From: Taklimakanibacter sp021828105 | GTDB taxonomy: Bacteria; Pseudomonadota; Alphaproteobacteria; Rhizobiales; Aestuariivirgaceae | Length of the DNA stretch: 64,000 bases | NCBI GenBank assembly: GCA_021828105.1 | Contig: JAKATG010000005.1 | Coordinates: 1 to 64,000, forward strand | Direction of reading: 5' to 3' | Shown: piece by piece, positions 19,743 to 28,799 of the stretch | Numbering within the stretch: position 1 is the stretch's first letter | Layout: each line of letters starts with the position of its first letter | Translations under genes and position numbers: made by a program | The notes under the pieces: generated by a model | Seen by the model: the letters and a program-made list of their open reading frames with translations, nothing else | Databases searched by the model: none | What the model was told of the DNA's origin: nothing

Positions 19743-21164
19743 ATGGCGGACGAACTCAATTGGCTGAGCGCGGCGAAGCTCGTCAAAGCTTATCGCAGGA
19801 AAAAACTTTCGCCCGTCGAGGTCGCCCGCGCGTGCCTCGATCAGATCGCCCGGCACGATCTCAAGCTCAATGCCATGTGCCTTGTCGACGAGAAGTCGGC
19901 GCTCAAGCATGCCAAGGCCAGCGAAGCGCGCTGGCGCAAGGCCGAACCCCTGGGCGCCGTCGACGGCGTGCCGGCGCTGGTCAAGGATCTGATCCTGGCC
20001 AAGGGCTGGCCGACGCTGCGCGGCTCGAAGACCGTCGAGCGCAACCAGGCCTGGGACCAGGATGCTCCTTCCGTCGCCCGCTTGCGCGAGGAGGGAGCCG
20101 TCCTCATCGGCCTCACCACGACGCCCGAATTCGGCTGGAAGGGCGTCACCGATTCTCCGCTCACCGGCATCACCCGCAATCCCTGGGACGTGACGAAGAC
20201 GCCCGGCGGCTCATCGGGCGGCTCATCGGCTGCGGTCGCCGCGGGCTATGCGCCTTTGGCGCTCGGCACCGATGGCGGCGGCTCGATTCGCATCCCTGCC
20301 GGCTTCTCCGGCATATTCGGCCTGAAGCCGTCCTTCGGCCGCGTGCCGGCCTGGCCGCTCTCGCCCTTCGGCACCGTGGCGCATACGGGCCCGATGACGC
20401 GCAGCGTCGAGGATGCGGCCATCATGCTCAATGTCATCGCCAAGCCCGATGCGCGCGACTGGCATTCGCTACCCTATGACGGGCGCGATTACACCAAGCG
20501 GCTCGACAAGGGCATCAAGGGCTTGCGCATCGCCTTCAGCCCGGCGCTCGGCCATGCCGAGGTCAATCCGGAAGTCGCCGATGCGGTGAAGAAGGCGGTC
20601 AAGGTGCTGCGCGGCCTCGGCGCCAAGGTCGATATGATCGATCCGGGCTTCGCCGATCCCGGTCCCATCTTCCGCGTCCTCTGGTGGTGTGGGGCGCGTG
20701 CATTGCTCTCGCGCCTGCCCGAAGACAAGAAGGCATTGCTCGATCCGGGCCTCGCCGACGTCCTGAAGCAGTCGCTCACGATCACGCCGGAAGACTATTT
20801 CGACGCGGTGAAGGCCAGGGGCGCGCTCGGAACCCAGATGCGTCACTTCATGGAGAAATACGATCTCCTGGTGACGCCCACTCTCCCGATCTCGGCCTTC
20901 GAGGCCGGCAAATTGTCGCCCGATGCGGACGGCACCGGCAAATGGGTGAACTGGACGCCCTTCAGCTATCCCTTCAACCTGACCCAGCAGCCGGCGGCGA
21001 GCGTGCCCTGCGGCCTCACCAAAGCCGGATTGCCGATCGGGCTTCACATCATCGGCCGAATGTTCGATGATGCTTCAGTGTTGCGCGCCGCCCACGCTTA
21101 TGAACAGGCGAGCGACTGGCACAAGCGGCGGCCGCCGCTCGATGGCACGGCCAAGGAGCAGTGA
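19743..21164 (+). CDS. Amidase signature family hydrolase
   Basis: The 473-residue protein has the full amidase signature: the catalytic Lys in VPALVKDLILAKG, the Gly/Ser loop TPGGSSGGSSAAVAAGYAPL with both serines, and GTDGGGSIRIPAGFSGIFGL. It would hydrolyse an amide, possibly an aryl or acyl amide; unlike GatA it has no gatB/gatC neighbours. The ATG at 19743 follows GGAGGG. Its stop overlaps the start of the next gene (TGATG), so it is the first gene of a run otherwise devoted to copper proteins, or a read-through neighbour of it. Confidence 0.92.
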   Translation: MADELNWLSAAKLVKAYRRKKLSPVEVARACLDQIARHDLKLNAMCLVDEKSALKHAKASEARWRKAEPLGAVDGVPALVKDLILAKGWPTLRGSKTVERNQAWDQDAPSVARLREEGAVLIGLTTTPEFGWKGVTDSPLTGITRNPWDVTKTPGGSSGGSSAAVAAGYAPLALGTDGGGSIRIPAGFSGIFGLKPSFGRVPAWPLSPFGTVAHTGPMTRSVEDAAIMLNVIAKPDARDWHSLPYDGRDYTKRLDKGIKGLRIAFSPALGHAEVNPEVADAVKKAVKVLRGLGAKVDMIDPGFADPGPIFRVLWWCGARALLSRLPEDKKALLDPGLADVLKQSLTITPEDYFDAVKARGALGTQMRHFMEKYDLLVTPTLPISAFEAGKLSPDADGTGKWVNWTPFSYPFNLTQQPAASVPCGLTKAGLPIGLHIIGRMFDDASVLRAAHAYEQASDWHKRRPPLDGTAKEQ

Positions 21165-21571
21165 TGAGAAGCGGGAGCTTGCTCGAGATGTTGAGGCGCG
21201 GAAGGGCGAGCTTCGCCCTGGCGACCCTCTATCTTCTCTTGCTCCCGATCCTGCTCGGCATCCTGCCGAAGCCCGCGCCCACGGCGGAATTCCTCTTGCT
21301 GCGCGATCTCGCGGCGGTCGAGATCTGCACCATGCCGGGCTCGGGCCCGGTGCCCGGCAAGCCGGTGCAGCATCAGCCGGAATGCATATTGTGCTCCACC
21401 GCCTGTCCCTTCGCCGGCGCCTCCGCCGCACCGCCGCCCGCCGACGCCGCGGTTGAACCCTTCTTCGTCCAACTGGCCCTCGCCGTCCCGCAGCCCAAGG
21501 ATTTCGCGCTGCCGGCATTGGGCCTCTTCACCTCGGACATCCAGTCGCGCGGACCTCCAGCGACAACCTGA
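21164..21571 (+). CDS. Small Cys-rich exported or membrane protein, possibly DUF2946-like
   Basis: The 135-residue protein has one hydrophobic N-terminal helix (FALATLYLLLLPILLGIL) and a downstream ECILCSTACPFAGAS motif with three cysteines plus an earlier EICTMPG, which could bind copper. The length and layout resemble DUF2946 proteins found beside copper transport genes, but this is not certain. It is translationally coupled to the amidase and lies 74 bp before the PepSY gene. Confidence 0.6.
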   Translation: MRSGSLLEMLRRGRASFALATLYLLLLPILLGILPKPAPTAEFLLLRDLAAVEICTMPGSGPVPGKPVQHQPECILCSTACPFAGASAAPPPADAAVEPFFVQLALAVPQPKDFALPALGLFTSDIQSRGPPATT

Positions 21572-21645
21572 AACCTTTTCCATCCGTAGTGATCCAATGA
21601 CTGGCGCCTTCCCGGCGCCGTCTGCCATGTCTCATGGAGAATTTC

Positions 21646-23019
21646 ATGTCCGTCGCCGACTTGCCACAGGAGGCCCTTGCCCCATCGTCGCCTTCAGCGC
21701 TGCTCTACCGCGCCATATGGAGATGGCACTTCTATGCAGGGCTGCTGGTCCTGCCGTTCCTCGTTTCGCTCGCCATCACCGGCAGCCTTTATTTGTTCAA
21801 GGATGAAATCAACGCGATCGTCTATGCGAAGGAGCTTTATGTCGCGCCGAGCGATGCGGAGACCCTCAAGCCCTCCGAGATCGTGAAGCGCGCCGAGGCC
21901 GCCGTCCCCGGCACGCCTTTCCGCTATGCGCCACCCGAAGCCTCGGACAGAACCGCCGAGGTCGGCATCGACAGCGCGGCGCAAGGCCCAATGTCGGTCT
22001 TCGTCAATCCCTATACGGGAGACGTCACCGGCAGTTTCGCCGATTCCGGATCGTCGCGAACGCCGCTGATGCAATTCCTCAAGAAGGTCCACAGCCTCGA
22101 CTATTTCGGCTGGCTGCCCAACCGCATCATCGAGATCGTCGCAGGCTGGACGCTCGTCCTCGTCGTCACCGGCTTCTATCTGTGGTGGCCGCGCGGCCAG
22201 ACGGGCGGCGTCATGAGCGTGCGCGCGCGACCCCGAGCCCGTCTTTTCTGGCGCGACCTCCATGCGGTGACCGGCTCCATCGTCGGGGCGCTCATCTTCT
22301 TCCTCGCCATCACCGGCCTGCCCTGGTCGGGCTTCTGGGGCGCCCATCTCAACAAATATGCCGACCAGTATGGCTTCGGCTACCCGGCGCAGTTCTGGAA
22401 CGACGTGCCGAAATCCAACGAGCATGCCGGCCATGCGATGACCCAGACCTCATGGTCGCTCGAGAACACGCCGATGCCCGAAAGCCATATGGTCATGGGC
22501 GAGCCGATCGGCCTCGACAAAGCGGTGCCGATCTTCGACGCGCTCCACATAAGCAAAGGCTATCTCATCGACCTGCCGCAGGACAAAGCGGGCGTCTATT
22601 CCGCTTCCATCTTCCCCGACCACGTCGGCGATGAGCGCGTCATCCATCTCGACCAGTATACGGGCAAGCCCTTGTTCGACGGCGGGTTCAAGGAACTGGG
22701 CCCGGTCGGCAAGGCGATCGAGTTCGGCATCAGCGTGCATCAGGGCCAGGAATTCGGCCGCATCAACCAATTGGTGATGCTCAGCACCTGTCTCGCCATC
22801 ATCCTGATGGCGGTCTCGGCCACCGTCATGTGGTGGAAGCGGCGTCCCAAAGGCGCCCTCGGCGCGCCCAACTATCCGGCCGACTACCGCGTTCCGCGCA
22901 CCATCCTCCTCATCGCAGCGGCGACCGGCATCGTCTTTCCGCTGGTCGGGCTGACGCTCGTCCTGGCGCTCGCCATCGATCTCATCCTGCCGCGCCGCCT
23001 CAAGCAGCGCATGGCCTGA
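21646..23019 (+). CDS. PepSY-associated TM protein (PiuB-like)
   Basis: The 457-residue protein has four or more transmembrane segments (WHFYAGLLVLPFLVSLAITG at the start, IVAGWTLVLVVTGFYLWWPR, GALIFFLAITGLPWSGFWG, and two at the C-terminus) with periplasmic PepSY-type loops (SVFVNPYTGDVTG, DERVIHLDQYTGKPL). The family is associated with iron or copper uptake and ferric reduction. GGAGAA lies just before the ATG at 21646, so this is preferred over the ATG at 21634. Its neighbours point to copper rather than iron. Confidence 0.88.
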   Translation: MSVADLPQEALAPSSPSALLYRAIWRWHFYAGLLVLPFLVSLAITGSLYLFKDEINAIVYAKELYVAPSDAETLKPSEIVKRAEAAVPGTPFRYAPPEASDRTAEVGIDSAAQGPMSVFVNPYTGDVTGSFADSGSSRTPLMQFLKKVHSLDYFGWLPNRIIEIVAGWTLVLVVTGFYLWWPRGQTGGVMSVRARPRARLFWRDLHAVTGSIVGALIFFLAITGLPWSGFWGAHLNKYADQYGFGYPAQFWNDVPKSNEHAGHAMTQTSWSLENTPMPESHMVMGEPIGLDKAVPIFDALHISKGYLIDLPQDKAGVYSASIFPDHVGDERVIHLDQYTGKPLFDGGFKELGPVGKAIEFGISVHQGQEFGRINQLVMLSTCLAIILMAVSATVMWWKRRPKGALGAPNYPADYRVPRTILLIAAATGIVFPLVGLTLVLALAIDLILPRRLKQRMA

Positions 23020-23037
23020 CAGCAAGGACCTCTTCTC

Positions 23038-23517
23038 ATGAGACTCAGCAAGGAATTCATCGTCGCCATCGTGCTCACCGGTGCGGCCCTCATGGCGACC
23101 GCCGCTCATGCGCATGACTATAAAGCGGGCGCTCTCGTCATCGCCCATCCCTGGACGCCCAAGCCGCCCGCGGGCGCCAAGGTCGCCGCGGGTTTCCTCA
23201 AGATCACCAATGAAGGAAAGGAAGACGACCGGCTGGTCGCGATCAGCGCCGAGGTCGCCGGGAAGATCCAGATTCACGGCATGAAGATCGAGAACGGCAT
23301 CATGAAGATGTTCGAGCTTGCGGGCGGCCTCGCCATCCCGGCCGGACAAACGGTCGAGCTTAAGTCGAAGTCGAACCATGTGATGTTCATGGGCCTCAAG
23401 ACGCTGCCGGCGGAAGGCCAGAGCTTCACGGCGGTGCTGACTTTCGAAAAGGCAGGCGAGGTGCCGGTCGAGTTCGCGGTCGAGCCGATGGGCGGCGACG
23501 ATCACGGAGAGATGTGA
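23038..23517 (+). CDS. PCu(A)C-type periplasmic copper chaperone
   Basis: The 159-residue protein has a signal peptide (MRLSKEFIVAIVLTGAALMA, then TAAHA) and the PCu(A)C copper-binding pattern: IQIHGMKIENGIMKMF with His and Met ligands and, about 35 residues later, HVMFMGLK. The C-terminal GGDDHGEM adds further potential ligands. It delivers Cu(I) to the CuA site of cytochrome oxidase together with SCO, which is encoded directly downstream. Confidence 0.93.
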   Translation: MRLSKEFIVAIVLTGAALMATAAHAHDYKAGALVIAHPWTPKPPAGAKVAAGFLKITNEGKEDDRLVAISAEVAGKIQIHGMKIENGIMKMFELAGGLAIPAGQTVELKSKSNHVMFMGLKTLPAEGQSFTAVLTFEKAGEVPVEFAVEPMGGDDHGEM

Positions 23518-23518
23518 C

Positions 23519-24112
23519 ATGCTCAAGCCTTTGCGCATCATCCTCTGGGCGCTCGTCGCCATCGCCACCGTGAGCGCTGCGGCCTATGTCTATCTCGATC
23601 GCCAGAACGCAATCGCCATCGCGCCGGCGGCGATCGGCGGGCCGTTCAAGCTCGCCGCCTCCTCGGGCGATACGGTCGACAGCGAGACATTGAAGGGGCA
23701 ACCCTTCGCGGTGTTCTTCGGCTTCACCCATTGCCCCGACGTCTGTCCGACGACGCTCTATGAGATGTCGAGCGCGCTCGGCAAGCTTGGGAGTGAGGCA
23801 AAGGACCTCAAGGTGTTCTTCATCACCGTCGACCCTGAGCGCGATACGACGGCGTTCCTCAAGAGCTATCTGACGAGCTTCGATCCGCGCATCGTGGGCT
23901 TGCGGCCTTCCCTCGAGCAATTGCCGGAGATCGCCAAGAGCTATCGCGTCTTCTATGAGAAGGTCAGGACCGAGGATGGCGACTATACGATGAACCATAC
24001 GGCGCTCGTTTATCTCATGGATCGTCAAGGCCGGTTCTTCGGCACGCTCGACTTCGAGGAGAAGCCCGAGGTGCGGCTGGCGAAGCTCAGGCGCCTTCTC
24101 AAGGAAGGCTAA
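23519..24112 (+). CDS. SCO family copper/thiol protein
   Basis: The 197-residue protein has an N-terminal membrane anchor (LRIILWALVAIATVSAAAYVYL) and a thioredoxin-like SCO domain with the copper-binding CPDVCP (GFTHCPDVCPTTLYEM) and the distal His in MNHTALVYLMD. It starts 1 bp after the stop of the PCu(A)C gene, so the pair is certainly co-transcribed. It assembles the CuA centre of aa3-type oxidase. Its end overlaps the convergent CorA/ZntB gene by 4 bp. Confidence 0.95.
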   Translation: MLKPLRIILWALVAIATVSAAAYVYLDRQNAIAIAPAAIGGPFKLAASSGDTVDSETLKGQPFAVFFGFTHCPDVCPTTLYEMSSALGKLGSEAKDLKVFFITVDPERDTTAFLKSYLTSFDPRIVGLRPSLEQLPEIAKSYRVFYEKVRTEDGDYTMNHTALVYLMDRQGRFFGTLDFEEKPEVRLAKLRRLLKEG

Positions 24113-25104
24113 CCGCGGTCGACATAGCGCAGGAACAGCCAGGTGGCGACGGAGGACAGGATTGCCGTCGCCGTCGCCAGCCAGAAGCCATGCGGGACGC
24201 CGGTCCAGGGCAGGCCATCGAGATTCATGCCGAAGAGCCCGGCGACGAACGCCGGTGGTAGAAAAAGGGCGGTGAGGACGGAGAGCCGGTAGAGCTGCCG
24301 GTTGGTCTCGGCGGCAAGCTTGGCGTCGATCTCGTCATGAAAGAGACGGGCGCGGTGCTCGATCTGCTCGAATTCCTGATCGAGATGGAGATGGAGGTCG
24401 AGCAGGTCGGTGAGATCGGCAGGGAAGGCGGGTGTGCCACGCGCCGCCTCCATCAGCACGCGCCGCAAGCTCCTCTGCTGGCGATGCAGCATCGCTGCTT
24501 CCCGACGCACGATCACGGCGCGCCGTCGCTCGTCGCTGACGCGGTCGTCGAGCACGCGGTCCTCGATGAGCTCGATCTCGGCGGCGAGGTCATGCAGCAC
24601 GGACTCGATCCCTTGCGCATAGTGAGAGAAGAAGGCGAGCAGCAATTGCGCCGGCCCCGCGAAGCGCCGGCCGGCATCGAGCTGGCGCCGGATCAGCTCG
24701 GCCGAGCGCACCGGCTTGGCGCGCAAGGTGACGAGAAGACCGTCGGCCAGGAGGAAATGCAGACGGCAGGCCTCATGCGTCTCGCCGGTGAAGTCGCGGC
24801 GCAGTTCGGCGACGCTGCCGACGGTCTCGCGCTCGAAGCTGTCGATCGTCTGGTAGGCGGGGACATGCTCGATGAAGTCGATGGCGAGCGCCGTGAGTTT
24901 CCCTGAGCGCGCCAGCCAGCGGGCGCAGCGCTGGTCGATGAAATTGAGATGCAGCCACAGCCACTCGTCGGCAGACGATGTGAGCTGCGGATCGATGTCC
25001 TGCTCTGTCAGCTTTCTTGCCGTCCCGTCAGCGGCGAAGCGATAGGCGCAGACGAAACCCGGAACGTCGTCAGGCGAGACAAGGTGCGATACGGATTCCG
25101 GCAT
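24109..25104 (-). CDS. zntB: CorA/ZntB-family metal transporter
   Basis: The 331-residue protein has a large cytoplasmic N-terminal domain, a long coiled coil (LDLHLHLDQEFEQIEHRARL) and two C-terminal transmembrane helices with the channel motif FGMN (LFLPPAFVAGLFGMN, residues about 275-290). ZntB-like members move Zn2+, CorA members Mg2+ or Co2+; the overall sequence (VPGFVCAYRFAADGTAR at the start) fits ZntB better. The ATG at 25104 follows AAGGG. Confidence 0.82.
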   Translation of the reverse strand: MPESVSHLVSPDDVPGFVCAYRFAADGTARKLTEQDIDPQLTSSADEWLWLHLNFIDQRCARWLARSGKLTALAIDFIEHVPAYQTIDSFERETVGSVAELRRDFTGETHEACRLHFLLADGLLVTLRAKPVRSAELIRRQLDAGRRFAGPAQLLLAFFSHYAQGIESVLHDLAAEIELIEDRVLDDRVSDERRRAVIVRREAAMLHRQQRSLRRVLMEAARGTPAFPADLTDLLDLHLHLDQEFEQIEHRARLFHDEIDAKLAAETNRQLYRLSVLTALFLPPAFVAGLFGMNLDGLPWTGVPHGFWLATATAILSSVATWLFLRYVDRG

Positions 25105-25147
25105 GGCCCTTGAAGGACATGCGAATGTGACAGTTGTGTGAAGGCGC

Positions 25148-26383
25148 TCAGCCCTTCGCCTTGTCCATCTGCTCGACGAAGCGCTTGAAGAGATAGTGGC
25201 TGTCCTGGGGGCCTGGCGAGGCTTCCGGATGATACTGCACCGAGAAGATCGGCTTGCCTTCGACGGCGATGCCGCAATTGGAGCCATCGAACAAAGAGAC
25301 ATGGGTCTCGACGACGCCTTGCGGCAATGTCGCGCGATCGACGGTGAAGCCGTGATTCATCGAGGTGATCTCGACCTTGCCGGTGGTAAAATCCTTCACC
25401 GGGTGATTGGCGCCGTGATGGCCCTGATGCATCTTCTGGGTCTTGGCGCCGAGCGCCAGCGCCAGCATCTGATGGCCGAGGCAGATGCCGAAGACGGGCT
25501 TGCCGGAAGAGACGAGCTTCTTGATCTCGGGCACCGCATATTCGCCGGTCGCCGCGGGGTCGCCGGGACCGTTCGAGAGAAAGATGCCATCGGGATTCAT
25601 GGCGAGAATGTCGTCGGCCAGCGCGGTCGCCGGCACCACCGTCACCTCGCAACCGACCGTGGTGAGGCAGCGCAGGATGTTGCGCTTGAGCCCATAATCG
25701 ACCGCAACGACCTTGTATCTGGCGCCATTGCCCCGGCCATAGCCCGCTCTCCAGTCCCAGGTCGTCTCGTCCCACGCCATGCGCTGAGTGAGCGAGACGT
25801 CCTTGGCGAGATCCATGCCGACGAGGCCCGGCCATTCAGCCGCCATCGCTTTGAGCTTCTTGAGGTCGAAATGGCCCCTGGCATGATGAGCGATGACGCC
25901 GTTGGGCATGCCTTTCTCGCGGATGAGATTGGTGAGCGCCCTGGTGTCGATACCGCCAAGCCCGACGATGCCCCGCGCCTTGAGCCACTGGCTGAAATGG
26001 CGGTGGCTCCTGTAATTGGCGGGATCGGTGACGGAGGCCTTGACGACACAGCCGCGCACGCCCGACGTTGCGGCAAGATTGGTCGTCTCGATGTCGTCCT
26101 CATTGGTGCCGACATTGCCGATATGCGGGAAGGTGAAAGTGACGATCTGGCCGGCATAGGAGGGATCGGTCAGGATCTCCTGATAGCCGGTCATCGCGGT
26201 GTTGAAGCACACTTCGCCCACGGCCTCGCCCTCGGCGCCGAAGCCAAAGCCTTCGATGACGGTGCCGTCGGCGAGCACAAGGAGACCGGTGACGCGCGGC
26301 GCTTCCCAGTCGGAAAAGGACGGGCGCGCAGATTTCTTCACCGCCCTCGGTTTCACCGGCCGGGCAGGGGTTTTCTTCGCCAT
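25148..26383 (-). CDS. carA: Carbamoyl-phosphate synthase small subunit
   Basis: The 411-residue protein has the CarA N-terminal domain (LADGTVIEGFGFGAEGEAVG, CFNTAMTGYQEILTDPSYAG) and a class I glutamine amidotransferase domain with the nucleophile in FGICLGHQMLALALG and the catalytic His-Glu in VQYHPEASPGP. It releases ammonia from glutamine for CarB. A Lys/Pro-rich N-terminal extension of about 25 residues is longer than in E. coli. It is divergent from GatB/YqeY, the usual rhizobial order; the 115-bp region between them must hold both promoters. Confidence 0.97.
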   Translation of the reverse strand: MAKKTPARPVKPRAVKKSARPSFSDWEAPRVTGLLVLADGTVIEGFGFGAEGEAVGEVCFNTAMTGYQEILTDPSYAGQIVTFTFPHIGNVGTNEDDIETTNLAATSGVRGCVVKASVTDPANYRSHRHFSQWLKARGIVGLGGIDTRALTNLIREKGMPNGVIAHHARGHFDLKKLKAMAAEWPGLVGMDLAKDVSLTQRMAWDETTWDWRAGYGRGNGARYKVVAVDYGLKRNILRCLTTVGCEVTVVPATALADDILAMNPDGIFLSNGPGDPAATGEYAVPEIKKLVSSGKPVFGICLGHQMLALALGAKTQKMHQGHHGANHPVKDFTTGKVEITSMNHGFTVDRATLPQGVVETHVSLFDGSNCGIAVEGKPIFSVQYHPEASPGPQDSHYLFKRFVEQMDKAKG

Positions 26384-26498
26384 GGACTCATGATCTCCTG
26401 AATTTGCGTTCTCTTATGGGGCTGGTTTCGGTCCGTCAAGGTTGCATGGCCGCCCGTCCGGGCGTATCTCAACCCCTTTCATCGGCAAGGAAATTCCC

Positions 26499-26960
26499 AT
26501 GGGTTTGCGTGACCAGATCAATGACAGCCTGAAAGAGGCGATGAAATCGGGCGACAAAAGGCGGGTTTCGACGCTCCGGCTCGTCAATTCCGCCATCAAG
26601 GACCGCGACATCCTGAACCGCACGGCCGGGCCCGATGCCGGGGTGAATGACGCCCAGATCGTCGAAGTGCTGGCCAAGATGGTCAAGCAGCGCCAGGAGA
26701 GCCTCGAAATCTACGAGAAGGCCGGGCGCGACGAGCTTGCGACCCAGGAGCGCGAAGAGATCCAGATCATCCAGGGCTACATGCCGAAGCAGCTCTCGGA
26801 CGAGGAAGTGAAATCGGTCATCGCCGCGGTGATCAAGGACGTCGGCGCCACCTCGGTCAAGGACATGGGCAAGGTCATGGGCGCGCTCAAAGCGAAATAT
26901 TCAGGCCAGATGGATTTCGGCAAGGCCGGGGCCGTGATCAAGGGCCTGCTCGGCGCCTGA
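26499..26960 (+). CDS. GatB/YqeY domain-containing protein
   Basis: The 153-residue protein matches the YqeY family along its length: MGLRDQINDSLKEAMKSGDK, STLRLVNSAIKDRDI, QREEIQIIQGYMPKQLSDEE and GKVMGALKAKYSGQMDFGKA. The family is related to the tRNA-binding tail of GatB; its role may be in tRNA-dependent amidation. AAGGAA precedes the ATG at 26499. In many Hyphomicrobiales dnaG and rpoD follow directly; here they are 6.6 kb further on. Confidence 0.93.
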   Translation: MGLRDQINDSLKEAMKSGDKRRVSTLRLVNSAIKDRDILNRTAGPDAGVNDAQIVEVLAKMVKQRQESLEIYEKAGRDELATQEREEIQIIQGYMPKQLSDEEVKSVIAAVIKDVGATSVKDMGKVMGALKAKYSGQMDFGKAGAVIKGLLGA

Positions 26961-26970
26961 CCGGGCCGCC

Positions 26971-27000
26971 ATATCAGGGATTATCAGGGATTATCAGGGA
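26971..27000. repeat. Three-copy 10-bp tandem repeat
   Basis: Three consecutive units of TTATCAGGGA (first unit begins AT) follow the YqeY stop by 10 bp. Further on in the 209-bp gap to the PfkB gene there is a hairpin GAGATTT-CCC-AAATCTC at 27128-27144. Neither has a T tail typical of a terminator. Confidence 0.8.
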
Positions 27001-27169
27001 ATTTCGCGAAAAAAATCCACCCTGAGCAATATCAATGGGTTAGGTTCCTGGAAGCTTGCGGAGCAGGGAATTTTCCAGCGCCGCTGGCCGGCGGCGCGAT
27101 CGAGTCCGGGACGCGCCATCCCATACTGAGATTTCCCAAATCTCACGATCTGGCCCACGATTGCAAGCC

Positions 27170-28060
27170 CTAAGGCAGGATCAGCCCGCCGCCGGCATGG
27201 GCGCAGGTCGCCGCCGCGACCTGCATGGCCTTGTCGAGACAGTGGCGCCAGTCGCCTTCCTCCCGTGGCATGCCCTCCTGCAGAATGAAGGCGATCACCG
27301 TGGCGAGCGTCGCATCGCCGGCGCCCATCGTGTCGACGAGGGGCTTCGCCTGCCGGGCGATGTCCACGGCGACGGAGAGGCCGGACCTGGTGTGAAGGCT
27401 CGCCCCTCCGGCGCCATGGGTGAGCAACAGGGTTTCGATGCCGAGACCGAAGAGCCGGGCCACTGTCTTCTTCCGGTCGCCGCCATAGAAGAGGGCCATA
27501 TCCTCATCGCTCAGCTTGACGAGCGTGGCGCGAGCCATCGCGGTCTCGGCGCCATTGCAATAGGCCGCCATGTCGGCAATGAGGCTCAGGCGCGGATTGG
27601 GATCGACGACGATGAGCCCTTTCGCCTTGGCGAGTGCTGCGACCAGCGCTTCAGTCTGCCGGTGATCGTCGAAAGGGAATGAATTGACCGCGACCGCATC
27701 GGCGGCCTCGATCGCCGCCATCACCGCGCTCGTGAAGACGATGCGGCGGCGGAACATCTGGCTTGAGAATTCGTAAAAAGGCTCGCCGTTGCGGCGGCGC
27801 GAGAAGGCGACGCCGGTGAAATCGACATTGGGCGGATTGAGGACCGTGACCTTCTCTTGGCGCAGATGGCGCTGGATCAGGGCGCCGTAGCGATCGCTCC
27901 CGAAGCGCGTCACGAGCCCGGAGGCGAGGCCCAATCGCACCAGGCCGACGGCAAGATTGAGCGCCGCACCGCCCGGGAGATATTCGACGGTGCCGTCTTC
28001 GAGCTCGACCGCATCGATGATGCCGTCGCCAATGCTGACGGTGCGCAGTATCTCAGTCAT
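27170..28060 (-). CDS. PfkB-family carbohydrate kinase
   Basis: The 296-residue protein has both PfkB signatures: an N-terminal glycine-rich segment (YLPGGAALNLAVGLVRLG) and the C-terminal anion-hole motif with the catalytic Asp (PLVDTMGAGDATLATVIAF). It would phosphorylate a sugar or sugar phosphate. Its start at 28060 abuts repeat copy 1, and the N-terminus (MTEILRTVSIGDGIID) is a little shorter than usual, so the repeat may have trimmed it. It is on the same strand as the hexulose-phosphate genes but separated from them by that repeat. Confidence 0.88.
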   Translation of the reverse strand: MTEILRTVSIGDGIIDAVELEDGTVEYLPGGAALNLAVGLVRLGLASGLVTRFGSDRYGALIQRHLRQEKVTVLNPPNVDFTGVAFSRRRNGEPFYEFSSQMFRRRIVFTSAVMAAIEAADAVAVNSFPFDDHRQTEALVAALAKAKGLIVVDPNPRLSLIADMAAYCNGAETAMARATLVKLSDEDMALFYGGDRKKTVARLFGLGIETLLLTHGAGGASLHTRSGLSVAVDIARQAKPLVDTMGAGDATLATVIAFILQEGMPREEGDWRHCLDKAMQVAAATCAHAGGGLILP

Positions 28061-28221
28061 TTCCCTTCTCCCGCGCGCAGCGTGGGAGAAGGTGGCCGAA
28101 GCCCGGATGAGGGCTCTTTCGCCCAATGTGCTCTGATCTCAACGAGTATTCCTTGCTGAAACAAAGAGCCCTCACCCGCCCTTCGGGCACCCTCTCCCAT
28201 TGCTTCGCAACGGGAGAGGGG
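28061..28221. repeat. 161-bp intergenic repeat, copy 1
   Basis: A 161-bp element matched almost base for base by 29461-29621 exactly 1400 bp away. It contains three nested inverted repeats: CCTTCTCCC/GGGAGAAGG at the left, GAGGGCTCTTT/AAAGAGCCCTC in the middle and CCCTCTCCC/GGGAGAGGG at the right, so it resembles a compound REP/BIME element rather than an insertion sequence; no ORF is conserved in it. Confidence 0.92.
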
Positions 28222-28250
28222 AAAATTTGAGACACGTGCGCGCCATAGGC

Positions 28251-28799
28251 TCACTGCAGGTTGGTGTGGCGATGAAGCATCACGCCGTGGGCATCCGGCA
28301 TGTCGCCGGCGAGGCTCAATATGACGCCGTCGAGCAGGAGCAGGCAGGATTGCTCGAACAGGCTGCCGCCGAATTGACGGGTCTCCTCGACCGGCACGGG
28401 AAGGACGACATCGGCGATCTGGGCCAGCGTCGCCTTGGGCTTGTGCGTCAGCGTCACCACCGTGGCGCTTTCCGCCCTGGCGATGCGGGCGAAGCCGACG
28501 CTGACCGGCGTCTCACCGCTCCCTGAGATGACGAGGAGCGCATCGCCCTTGCGGATCGAGGGCGCCGACACTTCGCCGACAAAATGCACCTGGCGCCCGA
28601 GATGCATGAAGCGCATCGCCGCCATCTGGGCGACGAGGCCGGAGCGGCCTTGCCCTGAGAAGAACCAGCGTTGCGCCGGGTCGCTGAAGGCATCGACGAC
28701 TTGGGCGAAGGCGTGGCGGTCTATGCGCGCCAGGAGGTCGGCTATTTCCTGTCCCACGGCCAGCCACGGCCGGGATTGGGCAATCTCTCGCGAATCCAT
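28251..28799 (-). CDS. hxlB: 6-phospho-3-hexuloisomerase (SIS domain)
   Basis: The 182-residue single-SIS-domain protein has RWFFSGQGRSGLVAQMAAMR, HFVGEVSAPSIRKGDALLVI and SGSGETPVSVGFARIA, the pattern of PHI, which converts D-arabino-3-hexulose 6-phosphate to fructose 6-phosphate. GAGGTG precedes the ATG at 28799. It overlaps the end of the hexulose-6-phosphate synthase gene by 58 bp in a different frame, so the two are translationally coupled. Confidence 0.85.
   Translation of the reverse strand: MDSREIAQSRPWLAVGQEIADLLARIDRHAFAQVVDAFSDPAQRWFFSGQGRSGLVAQMAAMRFMHLGRQVHFVGEVSAPSIRKGDALLVISGSGETPVSVGFARIARAESATVVTLTHKPKATLAQIADVVLPVPVEETRQFGGSLFEQSCLLLLDGVILSLAGDMPDAHGVMLHRHTNLQ

Noticed and set aside
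27128..27144. Hairpin GAGATTT-CCC-AAATCTC as terminator of the PfkB gene
   Set aside because: Stem is short and AT-rich and no T run follows on either strand.
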